From assembly GCF_945901735.1 (NCBI RefSeq), contig NZ_CAMDLM010000013.1:1-64000 (forward strand): a stretch of 64,000 nt of DNA, given 5' to 3'. Each line of letters starts with the position of its first letter. Position 1 is the first letter of the stretch. Under the pieces are notes generated by a model that was not told where the DNA came from, did not search any database, and saw only the letters and a program-made list of their open reading frames with translations. A program made the translations under genes and the position numbers. Source of the stretch: Limnohabitans sp. Rim8 (GTDB lineage Bacteria; Pseudomonadota; Gammaproteobacteria; Burkholderiales; Burkholderiaceae_C). This document shows, piece by piece, positions 10,486-17,809 of the stretch.

Positions 10486-10891
10486 CGTTTTGCTGAACAA
10501 GGCAGCCACCATTGAACGCTGCGTCGCCCGCGCACGGTAAGAGTTCAACACCGACCCCCAAACATTTGCCACCAACTTCACTCGTCAAGACGCGGCCATT
10601 TTGAACATACAGCGGGCTTGCGAAGCGGCGCTCGACATGGGCCACCACATCATCCGCCGGGAAAGTCTGGGGCTTCCACAAAGCTCACGCGATGTCTTTG
10701 CCCTCCTGGCCACAGCGCACTGGCTCAAACCCGAACTGGCGGAGTCCATGAAGCACATGGTGGGCTTTCGAAACATCGCGGTCCACGAATACCAGACAAT
10801 GCAACTACCCATCACGGTCAACATCATCCAGTTGCAACTGGGCGAGTTTCTGGCTTATTCACGGCAGATGTTGCTGAAAGACCGCGTCTAA
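10475..10891 (+). pseudogene. hepT: HepT-type HEPN ribonuclease toxin, interrupted by an in-frame stop
   Basis: Frame 10475-10891 encodes a complete HEPN toxin of 138 codons except for a TAA at 10538-10540 (codon 22), in the context ARAR-stop-EFNTD where relatives usually have glutamate (one base from GAA). Downstream the frame is intact: TNFTRQDAAILNIQRACEAALDMGHHIIRR, then the catalytic Rx4HxY motif as RNIAVHEY. A TTG at 10601 could restart translation, but it would lack the first HEPN helix. The start overlaps mntA by 11 bases. Either the toxin has been inactivated or there is a base error in the assembly; nothing else looks degraded. Confidence 0.83.
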
Positions 10892-11402
10892 CCCCCATAC
10901 GACAAGAAAGCCGAATTTCCTCCACCGGTGCGCCACCCAGCTCAATGGTTTTTGCAGGGGTGTCGTCCCTTTCAAACCCGGCAGCCTTGTAAAAACGGAT
11001 CGCTCGCGCATTTTCAGCCAGCACCCACAAGCGACATTGTCGATAGCCTAGTTCAAGCAAGCGGGTCTGAGCTGACACCCAAAGTTGACGCCCCACGCCC
11101 GTAGACCAGACCGTGGGCAATGCATACAAAGCCCAGATTTCTGCATCGCCATTCAGTGCACTCTGATCCCGGCATGGTCCGGTATTGATCCAGCCCAACA
11201 TGCGACCGTCATCCATAGCCACCTGCAAATTACCCTGTTTTTCAGCCAGAAACTGTACCCAAAATGCCTGTCGCGATGCCACCGACAAGGAAGCTAGAAA
11301 CGCTTCAGGCAGGATGGCTGCGTAAGCGGTCCGCCACGCCTCGACATGGATTTGAGTCACGGCCTGAGCGTCATCAGGTATGGCATCACGAATCAACATC
11401 AT
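10824..11402 (-). CDS. GNAT family N-acetyltransferase
   Basis: A 192-residue acetyltransferase. Motif A of the GNAT fold is seen as ALYALPTVWSTGVGRQLW (Q/R-x-x-G-x-G/A analogue VGRQL), and motif B as WVLAENARAIRFYKAAGFERD. The N-terminus IRDAIPDDAQAVTQIHVEAWRTAYAAILP is typical of one large bacterial subgroup. The last 30 or so residues run beyond the usual end (after EIRLSCR) and overlap the 3' end of hepT on the other strand by 68 bases, so the natural stop may have been lost. Substrate unknown. Confidence 0.85.
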   Translation of the reverse strand: MMLIRDAIPDDAQAVTQIHVEAWRTAYAAILPEAFLASLSVASRQAFWVQFLAEKQGNLQVAMDDGRMLGWINTGPCRDQSALNGDAEIWALYALPTVWSTGVGRQLWVSAQTRLLELGYRQCRLWVLAENARAIRFYKAAGFERDDTPAKTIELGGAPVEEIRLSCRMGVRRGLSATSAVNKPETRPVATG

Positions 11403-11503
11403 TCAATCTCTTTCACCGTACGCGGCCAGCCCGCCCAGCAAGACGACGGGCGATCAGACTGCCCTCTGGCACGCCACAGGCCTGTACAGGGTTCATTTGA
11501 TTT

Positions 11504-11968
11504 TCAAAAAATGGGCTCGCAATGAACCTGTGTCTGAACGGAGTTGGCGATGAAGCAGGCTTCATGCGCGGCATGGTGCATCTGGGCAATTTGATCGGGT
11601 GTGGGCATGCGGTCGCCACAAAAGCGCACATCGGGCCTGAGGGTGACTTGTGTCATCGCCAGCTTGCCTTGGCTGTTTTTACCCATTTGTCCCGTGGCCG
11701 CATCCGCATAACGGTCGATGCAAAATTTTTGCTTTGCGGCGATGTCCAAAAACCAAAGCATGTGACAGCTCGACAAGGCCGCGACAAACATTTCTTCAGG
11801 GTCTGCTGCCAAAGGGTCCGACATGGGCAAAGGCACGACATGGGGCGAAGATGAACCAGCGAAGGCCACGCCACCATCGAAACGCACCAGATGCTTCCTG
11901 CTGTAGCGGTGATCCAGAAAGTTCTGATCGCCCCTTTGCCAAATCACTTCGGCCGTGTAGTTCGCCAT
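11504..11968 (-). CDS. OsmC family protein
   Basis: A 154-residue OsmC/Ohr-fold protein. The two redox cysteines expected for peroxidase activity are in ALSSCHMLWFLDIAAKQ and HEACFIANSVQT. The N-terminus (YTAEVIWQRGDQNFLDHRYSRKHLVRFDGG) resembles the OsmC subgroup with a conserved GG after the first strand, and DPLAADPEEMFVAALSSCH is diagnostic. Expected role: detoxification of organic hydroperoxides, cytosolic. I prefer the start at 11968 (MANYTAEV); the frame stays open to 12016 but that extension is cysteine-rich and unlike the family. Confidence 0.9.
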   Translation of the reverse strand: MANYTAEVIWQRGDQNFLDHRYSRKHLVRFDGGVAFAGSSSPHVVPLPMSDPLAADPEEMFVAALSSCHMLWFLDIAAKQKFCIDRYADAATGQMGKNSQGKLAMTQVTLRPDVRFCGDRMPTPDQIAQMHHAAHEACFIANSVQTQVHCEPIF

Positions 11969-12038
11969 ATGGGTTCTGCAGCACAAAAGGCATTCGCATT
12001 TCAGATGCTGTGCCATGGATGAATTTTAGAATTCTTAT

Positions 12039-12218
12039 TTATCCATTTGCATCATGCCTCAGCTTCATTTCCGGAACATCGAAACGCTGGCCTTTACGAG
12101 TGGCGGCAACCGTTTTTGTGATGTGCAAGGCTTCCAACACACAACGCACCTGACTGTCCGCCTGACTGAATGAGTCGCATAAGATCAGCCGTTTCTTCCC
12201 AATTTTTGCCAAACTCAC
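12039..12218 (-). CDS. Possible small protein of unknown function
   Basis: A minus-strand frame of 57-59 codons with only non-ATG starts (TTG at 12212 or GTG at 12218), terminating in TAA at 12039. Its composition is protein-like rather than shadow-like: KKRLILCDSFSQADSQV, then LEALHITKTVAATRKGQ and RFDVPEMKLRHDANG. AGGA lies a suitable distance upstream of the TTG. It is divergent from parD (about 12-20 bases between starts). I do not recognise a family. It could be the degraded end of a longer gene truncated when the parDE module arrived. Confidence 0.35.
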   Translation of the reverse strand: MSLAKIGKKRLILCDSFSQADSQVRCVLEALHITKTVAATRKGQRFDVPEMKLRHDANG

Positions 12219-12230
12219 TATCCTGAAGGC

Positions 12231-12482
12231 ATGAGCACCATGAACATTTCTCTGCCTGAAACTTTAAAGACCTTCGTGGATCTGCAAGTCAGCCAACGCG
12301 GCTACGGCACCAGCAGCGAGTACGTGCGTGAATTGATCCGCAAGGACCAGGATCGCCTGCAATTGCGTGAACTGCTCATGAACGGTGCGGGTTCTGCACC
12401 CACTGCTCCCGTCAACGGGACTTACTTTGATGGCTTGCGTGACCGGGTTCACCAAGCCATACGGACCCACTCACCACGGTGA
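12231..12482 (+). CDS. parD: ParD-type antitoxin (CopG/Arc fold)
   Basis: An 83-residue type II antitoxin. The ribbon-helix-helix DNA-binding region MNISLPETLKTFVDLQVSQRGYGTSSEYVRELIRKDQDR is characteristic of ParD, followed by a disordered C-terminal tail that wraps the toxin. Starts at 12231 or 12240 are both possible. Its stop TGA overlaps the GTG start of the parE frame. Normally it binds the ParE gyrase toxin and represses its own operon; here the toxin frame is broken by an amber codon. Confidence 0.9.
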   Translation: MSTMNISLPETLKTFVDLQVSQRGYGTSSEYVRELIRKDQDRLQLRELLMNGAGSAPTAPVNGTYFDGLRDRVHQAIRTHSPR

Positions 12483-12805
12483 AAACCAAGCCAGTCATCC
12501 CACGCGAATTGGCCCTTCGGGATGTTGAGCAAGCTGTTGCCCACTATTTAGACGAAGATGCACCATCTGCCGCTCTCGGTTTGATTGATGCGGTGGAAAA
12601 AGCCTATGCCCACATCGGTCGGCACCCCGCCACGGGATCGCCAGGGTATGCCCATGAATTGAACCTGCCGGGTCTTCGGTTTTAGCCACTGACCGCTTAC
12701 CCGCATGGTGTTTTTTACATCGGAAAAGAGGACCACATCGATGTTTGGCGCGTGCTGCACGGCCAACGCGATATCCCTGCTTGGCTTCAAACTGAACCTG
12801 ATTGA
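12479..12805 (+). pseudogene. parE: ParE/RelE-fold toxin, interrupted by an in-frame amber codon
   Basis: Frame 12479-12805 encodes a full-length ParE of about 108 codons with a TAG at 12683-12685 (codon 69) exactly where the family has the tryptophan of the RFW/LRFWPL strand (TGG to TAG). Before it: ELALRDVEQAVAHYLDE, ALGLIDAVEKAYAHIGRHPATGSP and ELNLPGLRF. After it the frame continues cleanly with PLTAYPHGVFYIGKEDHIDVWRVLHGQRDIPAWL, the conserved C-terminal strands. The truncated 68-residue product would lack the toxic C-terminus. It is translationally coupled to parD (GTG over TGA). Confidence 0.85.
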
Positions 12806-12859
12806 GTTCACCTTGTCAGCTCTGAAACACCAGTGCCAAGTTTCATCGGTTGCTGAAAA

Positions 12860-13798
12860 TCACGTCCCAAACCCCATAACCAACCCAGCCCTCAAATGCG
12901 CCACCAGCGCCGTCACCGCCCGGGGCACATGCGGTGCATACGGCCGGATGGCGTAGATGGTTTCGGCAAAAGCGCCCACCGGTTTCCAGTCGGGCAGCAC
13001 CCGCACCAAGTGACCCTTGCGTAACTCGGCTTGGGCACTGAAGTCGGGCAGGAGGGCGATGCCTGCGCCGGTCAAGGCCGCTTCTCTCAAAGCCTCGCTG
13101 TTGTTGGCGGCGAAATGGCCACTCACGGGCACCGTGACGCGCTCACCCACTGCTGAGGACTCACGCAACTCAAAGGTCCACGCGGGCGTGTCTTGCGAGC
13201 GGGGGTAATGCAGGCAGTTGTGGGCTTGCAGCTCGGTGGGGCTTTGCGGATCGCCATGTTGGCCAATGTAAGCACGGGTGGCCACCAGCACCGATTCGGT
13301 CGCGCACAGCGCCCAAGCCACATGGGTGTCGGGTGGGCGGGCGGTGTGGCGGATGGCCAGGTCGTAGCCTTCGGTGGCCAAGGCACTCAAGCGGTCGGAC
13401 AGGTCCAGCTCGATGCGCACATCCGGAAAGTCTTTCAAGAAAGCGGCAAACAGCGGCACCAGTTGCTGGCGGGCCAGCGCCACCGGCGCGGTCACGCGCA
13501 ACAAACCGCTGGGCTGTTCGGCCAAGTCACGCACTTGGGCAAAACTCTGCTCGATCTGCTCAAACGAGGCGCGGGTTTCATCCACCAGCCTTTGGCCCGC
13601 CTCGGTCAATCGCAGGCTGCGGGTGGTGCGCTGCACCAGGGTCACCTTGGCAGCGCGCTCCAGTTCGGCCATGCGCTGGCTCATGGCGGCCTTGCTCACG
13701 CCCAGGCGGGCTGCGGCAGCGGTATAGCTGCCCTGCTGCGCCAGCACGCTCAGCCAGTGCAGGTGGGTCCAGAGGGTGTTGATTTTTTTCTCTTCCAT
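12860..13798 (-). CDS. LysR family transcriptional regulator
   Basis: A 312-residue LysR regulator. The N-terminal winged helix-turn-helix is clear (WLSVLAQQGSYTAAAARLGVSKAAMSQRMAELERAAKVTLVQRTTRSLRLTEAG), followed by an inducer-binding domain with the usual GLLRVTAPVALARQQLVPLFAAFLKDFPDVRIELDLSD segment. The start at 13798 is chosen because the open frame upstream runs through a perfect inverted repeat that is probably the operator. It is divergent from mmsA, about 250 bases away, so control of mmsA or of itself is plausible. Effector unknown. Confidence 0.9.
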   Translation of the reverse strand: MEEKKINTLWTHLHWLSVLAQQGSYTAAAARLGVSKAAMSQRMAELERAAKVTLVQRTTRSLRLTEAGQRLVDETRASFEQIEQSFAQVRDLAEQPSGLLRVTAPVALARQQLVPLFAAFLKDFPDVRIELDLSDRLSALATEGYDLAIRHTARPPDTHVAWALCATESVLVATRAYIGQHGDPQSPTELQAHNCLHYPRSQDTPAWTFELRESSAVGERVTVPVSGHFAANNSEALREAALTGAGIALLPDFSAQAELRKGHLVRVLPDWKPVGAFAETIYAIRPYAPHVPRAVTALVAHLRAGLVMGFGT

Positions 13799-13800
13799 GC

Positions 13801-13830
13801 ATTGATTGTTCACTATTTTGAACAATCAAT
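13801..13830. promoter_or_regulatory. Perfect 11-bp inverted repeat at the lysR start (putative operator)
   Basis: ATTGATTGTTC (13801-13811) and its exact complement GAACAATCAAT (13820-13830) are separated by 8 bases. The repeat directly abuts the LysR start codon. LysR-type boxes are imperfect palindromes containing T-N11-A, which this contains; it most likely serves autorepression. Confidence 0.6.
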
Positions 13831-13928
13831 TCAGCTTTACGGACTTGTGAGGGGGTGCGGGGGTGCCTACACTCAGTGCACTTTCAGTGCTTTTGTTGGG
13901 CAAGAGCTGCGCACAAGGCGCTGAATTG

Positions 13929-14004
13929 TTGTAGGAGCCCACCCCTGTGGGCGATCAGAGGGTTTCCACATGATCGAAGAATCGCCCACAGGGGGCTCCT
14001 ACAA
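13929..14004. repeat. REPIN-like pair of inverted REP elements
   Basis: TTGTAGGAGCCCACCCCTGTGGGCGAT (13929-13955; its key features are the GTAGGAGC head and a small CCCAC/GTGGG hairpin) is mirrored at 13981-14004 by a near-identical copy in opposite orientation, 25 bases apart. The GTAGGAGC head with a short palindrome is the form of the REP sequences scattered through many Proteobacteria and mobilised by RAYT transposases. No RAYT gene is in the window. It lies between lysR and mmsA. Confidence 0.75.
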
Positions 14005-14049
14005 AAGACACATTCACGAGCAAAAGGCGCAAGCCACAAGGAGCACCCC

Positions 14050-15561
14050 ATGAGCACCACCCACATCGGTCATTACATTGGCGGCCAGACCGCCGCAGGC
14101 GCTTCGGGCCGCAGCCAGCCGGTCACCAACCCCGCCACCGGTGCCGTGACCGGCAGCGTATCCCTGGCCAACAGCGCCGAAGTGTCCCAGGCCGTGGCCG
14201 CTGCGCAAGCGGCGTTTCCTGCCTGGGCCGACACGCCACCGCTGCGCCGCGCCCGCGTGATGTTCAAGTTCCTCGAACTGCTGAACACCCACAAAGACGA
14301 GCTGGCCCACATGATCACCGCCGAGCACGGCAAGGTGTTCACCGATGCGCAAGGCGAAGTCTCACGCGGCATCGACATCGTGGAATTCGCCACCGGCATC
14401 CCTCAGCTGCTCAAGGGTGACTTCACCGACCAGGTCTCCACAGGCATCGACAACTGGACCCTGCGCCAGCCCCTGGGCGTGGTGGCCGGCATCACGCCGT
14501 TTAACTTCCCCGTGATGGTGCCCATGTGGATGTTTCCGGTGGCCATTGCGGCGGGCAACACCTTCATCCTCAAACCCAGCCCGACCGACCCCAGCGCATC
14601 GCTGTTCATGGCTGACTTGCTCAAAAAAGCCGGTCTGCCCGACGGCGTGTTCAACGTGGTGCAAGGCGACAAGGAAGCCGTGGACGCGCTGCTCGAGCAC
14701 CCCGATGTGAAAGCCATCAGCTTTGTCGGCTCTACACCGATCGCCAACTACATTTATGAGACCGGTGCACACCACGGCAAACGTGTACAAGCCTTGGGTG
14801 GTGCGAAAAACCACTTGGTCGTCATGCCCGACGCCGACATCGACCAGACCGTGGACGCGCTGATTGGCGCCGGCTACGGCTCGGCTGGTGAGCGCTGCAT
14901 GGCGATCAGCGTGGCGGTGTTGGTGGGCGATGTGGCCGACAAAATCTTGCCGAAGTTGATTGAGCGCACCCAAGCCCTGAAAGTGCTCAACGGTGAAAAC
15001 CTGGCCGCCGAGATGGGCCCCATCGTGACCGACGCGGCGCGTCAGCGCATCAAGGGCTACATCGACGCGGGTGTGGCCGAAGACGCCAAGATGCTGGTCG
15101 ACGGCCGCGAGTTTGACGGCGCAAAAGCCGGTGCCGGCTGCGAGCAAGGCTTTTGGCTGGGCGGCACGCTGTTCGACCACGTGACCACCGACATGAAGAT
15201 CTACAAGGAAGAGATTTTTGGCCCGGTGCTGTCGTGCGTGCGCGTGCCTGACTTTGGCACCGCCGTGCAAATCATCAACGACCACGAGTTCGGCAACGGC
15301 GTGAGCTGCTTTACCCGCGACGGCAACGTGGCGCGTGAGTTCGCGCGCCGCATTCAGGTGGGCATGGTCGGCATCAACGTACCGATTCCCGTGCCCATGG
15401 CCTGGCACGGTTTTGGTGGCTGGAAGCGTTCGCTGTTTGGCGATATGCACGCCTATGGCGAAGAGGGTGTGCGTTTTTACACCAAGCAAAAGTCCATCAT
15501 GCAGCGTTGGCCCGAGAGCATTGGCAAGGGTGCTGAGTTTGTGATGCCGACGGCCAAGTAA
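14050..15561 (+). CDS. mmsA: CoA-acylating methylmalonate-semialdehyde dehydrogenase
   Basis: A 503-residue aldehyde dehydrogenase that converts methylmalonate semialdehyde (or malonate semialdehyde) with CoA and NAD to propionyl-CoA (or acetyl-CoA), in valine, inositol or thymine degradation. Diagnostic features: [35 protein letters not shown] in place of the usual general-base glutamate region, the catalytic cysteine in [11 protein letters not shown], and the ending [17 protein letters not shown]. The start at 14050 follows a short AAGGAG. No mmsB is next to it, although a 3-hydroxyisobutyrate-dehydrogenase-like gene occurs at 58.1 kb. Confidence 0.95.
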   Translation: MSTTHIGHYIGGQTAAGASGRSQPVTNPATGAVTGSVSLANSAEVSQAVAAAQAAFPAWADTPPLRRARVMFKFLELLNTHKDELAHMITAEHGKVFTDAQGEVSRGIDIVEFATGIPQLLKGDFTDQVSTGIDNWTLRQPLGVVAGITPFNFPVMVPMWMFPVAIAAGNTFILKPSPTDPSASLFMADLLKKAGLPDGVFNVVQGDKEAVDALLEHPDVKAISFVGSTPIANYIYETGAHHGKRVQALGGAKNHLVVMPDADIDQTVDALIGAGYGSAGERCMAISVAVLVGDVADKILPKLIERTQALKVLNGENLAAEMGPIVTDAARQRIKGYIDAGVAEDAKMLVDGREFDGAKAGAGCEQGFWLGGTLFDHVTTDMKIYKEEIFGPVLSCVRVPDFGTAVQIINDHEFGNGVSCFTRDGNVAREFARRIQVGMVGINVPIPVPMAWHGFGGWKRSLFGDMHAYGEEGVRFYTKQKSIMQRWPESIGKGAEFVMPTAK

Positions 15562-15723
15562 CTCCGGAACAGGCACCATCACGGGTGGCAACACCGACAA
15601 CCCCACGCTCATGATCGCGGAAAAAGCGGCGCGGTGGTTCTTGTAGGACGTGGCGCACTGCTCCATCCAACCCCTCGGGCAACGCCAAAGTACGCACATT
15701 TGTCAGGCAAGCGTCAGCTCGGG

Positions 15724-15756
15724 TCAGGGATTTCCCCTGAATCGGGAAATCCCTGA
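15724..15756. repeat. Perfect 13-bp inverted repeat
   Basis: TCAGGGATTTCCC (15724-15736) and GGGAAATCCCTGA (15744-15756) are exact complements around a 7-base centre. There is no T run after it, so it is not an ordinary intrinsic terminator. A binding site for a dimeric regulator, or an RNA hairpin, fits better. Confidence 0.65.
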
Positions 15757-15892
15757 GGAAAACGGGGCGCTTGCGGGATTACATTTCACCCACTCGATGC
15801 AAAGCAGTACTTGCATCCCGAGGGCCGAGGAGACACTGAAGCCTTAGAACTCCAACATGGAACAGCATCCAACGAGGTGTGATTTTTTTCAA

Positions 15893-15919
15893 AGCGTCGC
15901 GCAAGCGGCGCTTTTTTTT
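15893..15919 (+). terminator. Rho-independent terminator before the TauE-like gene
   Basis: AGCGTCGC, tetraloop GCAA and GCGGCGCT form an 8-bp stem (one G-U pair) followed by eight T. It ends rightward transcription from the mmsA side 53 bases ahead of the TauE/SafE gene. Confidence 0.85.
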
Positions 15920-15971
15920 GCCCCTCTGGCCACCCGCCGGTGACAGCCACAACACTGCCACAATCGCGCCC

Positions 15972-16730
15972 ATGGAATTACTGATTGTTTCGCTGGCCTC
16001 CTTGCTGGCAGGCCTGATGGACGCGATCGTGGGTGGCGGCGGCCTGATCCTGATTCCTGCCTTGTTTGCCACCTTTCCGGGGGCAGCTCCCGCCACTTTG
16101 TTTGGCACCAACAAAAGCGCCGCGATCTGGGGCACAGCTTTTGCCACCTTGCAGTACAGCCGCAAAGTGGTCATGCCTTGGCGCGCCTTGCTGCCCGCTG
16201 CCGGCGCGGGTCTGTTGGGCTCCTTGATCGGGGCCTGGGCGGTCACACAGGTCGACCCCACACTGTTTCGCAAAGCCTTGCCCGTCATGATGGCCGCTCT
16301 GCTGGTGTATACCCTGGCCAAAAAAGACATGGGACGCACCCACGCACCCCGCTATGCAGGTGCAAAGCAGGCCTGGGTTGGGGCCGCCATCGGCTTGACC
16401 ATCGGCTTCTACGACGGGTTTTTCGGGCCCGGCACGGGCAGTTTTTTGGTATTTGCCTATGTCCGTTTGATGGGCTATGACTTCTTGAACGCTACGGCCT
16501 CGGCCAAACTGATCAATGTGGCCACCAACTTTTCTGCGCTCATGCTGTTTGCCATTCAGGGCCATGTGTGGTGGCACTTGGCTTTGGCCATGGCGGTGTC
16601 CAACATCATCGGCAGCCTGATTGGCACCCGGCTGGCGATGAAACACGGCTCGGGTTTTGTGCGCCACGTGTTCATTGTGGTGGTGTTGGCCCTGATCTGC
16701 AAAACCGCTTACGACACCTGGTTGCGCTAG
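15972..16730 (+). CDS. TauE/SafE family membrane protein (sulfite exporter-like)
   Basis: A 252-residue inner membrane protein with about eight helices. The family features are the internal repeat start LASLLAGLMDAIVGGGGLILIPAL with the glycine-rich turn, FGTNKSAAIWGT, and the second repeat IGLTIGFYDGFFGPGTGSFLVFAYV. TauE/SafE proteins export sulfite, sulfoacetate or related small anions; most members are uncharacterised. The start at 15972 (MELLIVS) leaves out a basic upstream extension encoded in the terminator region. It is convergent with the EamA gene, 4 bases apart. Confidence 0.9.
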   Translation: MELLIVSLASLLAGLMDAIVGGGGLILIPALFATFPGAAPATLFGTNKSAAIWGTAFATLQYSRKVVMPWRALLPAAGAGLLGSLIGAWAVTQVDPTLFRKALPVMMAALLVYTLAKKDMGRTHAPRYAGAKQAWVGAAIGLTIGFYDGFFGPGTGSFLVFAYVRLMGYDFLNATASAKLINVATNFSALMLFAIQGHVWWHLALAMAVSNIIGSLIGTRLAMKHGSGFVRHVFIVVVLALICKTAYDTWLR

Positions 16731-16734
16731 CCCT

Positions 16735-17658
16735 TCACCGCAAACGCCATTTGATTTGCCCCGCGTACTGCGCCAGCGCCACGCCCAACAGGGTCACGCC
16801 GGCCCCGGCGATCTTGATCCAGCTGTAATGCTCGCCCGACAAAGCCCAAGCAAACAAGCCCGCCATGGGGGGCATTAAATACATCAAAGGGGCCGTTCGT
16901 GCCACGCCGCGCACGGTGTTGATCCAGCCCCAAGCCAACCAGCCAATGAAGGCCGACACCAAAATGGACCAAAATAAACCCACCCACGCCCAAAAGTCGA
17001 GCACCGACCAAGTGGCGTCCATGCCGGCGGGCACCGACAAAAGCATCACGGGCAAACCGCCCAGCAAGGTGGCATAACCCATGGTCAAGACCGGCCCGTG
17101 TTTTTCCATCACAGGTTTGACCGCTACGGTGTAATAAGAAAAGAAAGCGGCGGCGACCAATAAAACCAAATCGCCCCCGCCAGCCCGCCAATTGCCGCCC
17201 AGCAACTTGTCGGACAGGAACATCAACACCCCGCCAAAAGCCAGGGCCACACCCGACATTTGCGCTGCGGTCAGCCGCTCAAGGCCCTGGTACCGAAGGA
17301 TCAACAAGGTCAAAATCGGTCCGCACGCCAAAATCACCGAACTGGAAAACGCCGTGGACCAGTGGATGCCGTAAGTGACCAAGCCCACATGCACGGAGTG
17401 ACCAAGGAAGCCCAGCCAGGCCATTTGCATCCAGTCCTTTCGGGGCAAAGGGGGCAGCCAACGGCCAAAACGCCAACGCATCAGCAACAGCGCACAGGTG
17501 GGCATGATGAGGTAACGCGCCCACAGAAAACCACCCGGTGTGATCAGGTCAAACAGGTACTTTTGCAGGCTGAAGTTGCCCCCCCAGATGACCACCAGCA
17601 CGAGCGCCACAAGCAGGGCACGTCGGTCGTGACGGTGTAAGTGAGTCGGGTCGGGCAT
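16735..17658 (-). CDS. EamA/DMT family transporter
   Basis: A 307-residue ten-helix drug/metabolite transporter. Two EamA repeats are visible: the first runs from VLVVIWGGNFSLQKYLFDLITPGGFLWARYL, with AFGGVLMFLSDKLLGGNW ending that half, and the second from GGDLVLLVAAAFFSYYTVAVKP to AGAGVTLLGVALAQY. Both halves end in the typical glycine-rich helix. Substrate cannot be predicted; family members export amino acids or metabolites. It lies upstream of nothing on the same strand within 150 bases, so it is probably monocistronic. Confidence 0.88.
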   Translation of the reverse strand: MPDPTHLHRHDRRALLVALVLVVIWGGNFSLQKYLFDLITPGGFLWARYLIMPTCALLLMRWRFGRWLPPLPRKDWMQMAWLGFLGHSVHVGLVTYGIHWSTAFSSSVILACGPILTLLILRYQGLERLTAAQMSGVALAFGGVLMFLSDKLLGGNWRAGGGDLVLLVAAAFFSYYTVAVKPVMEKHGPVLTMGYATLLGGLPVMLLSVPAGMDATWSVLDFWAWVGLFWSILVSAFIGWLAWGWINTVRGVARTAPLMYLMPPMAGLFAWALSGEHYSWIKIAGAGVTLLGVALAQYAGQIKWRLR

Positions 17659-17809
17659 GCAGGGATTGTGCTGCCAGCAGGCAGCATCCCGTGTCCCGCT
17701 CGCATCAAGAAGGCCACAGGGTCACCGCTGAGCGCCCCAGGGTGGGGTCATGGCCTGAACCCAGACAGGAAACGCTTGGCCAACAAGTTGTGTTGGCCAG
17801 GCGAATACA

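Larger units (their letters stand above)
15562..15971. other. Intergenic region downstream of mmsA without a gene
   Basis: 410 bases with no credible coding frame on either strand. It contains a perfect 13-bp inverted repeat (15724-15756), a small GATGCAA/TTGCATC hairpin (15796-15817), and a strong rightward terminator (15893-15919). A lone TTGTAGGA at about 15641 resembles the head of the REP elements seen upstream of mmsA and may be a decayed copy. Either a long structured 3' UTR of mmsA or an unrecognised RNA gene could occupy 15760-15919. Confidence 0.6.

Noticed and set aside
10538..12685. Stop-codon recoding to explain both broken toxins
   Set aside because: One is TAA and the other TAG, and many normal genes in the window end with these codons, so readthrough of both is unlikely.
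14362..15699. 445-codon minus-strand frame over mmsA
   Set aside because: Antisense of a full aldehyde dehydrogenase; Val/His/Gly-rich without any motif.
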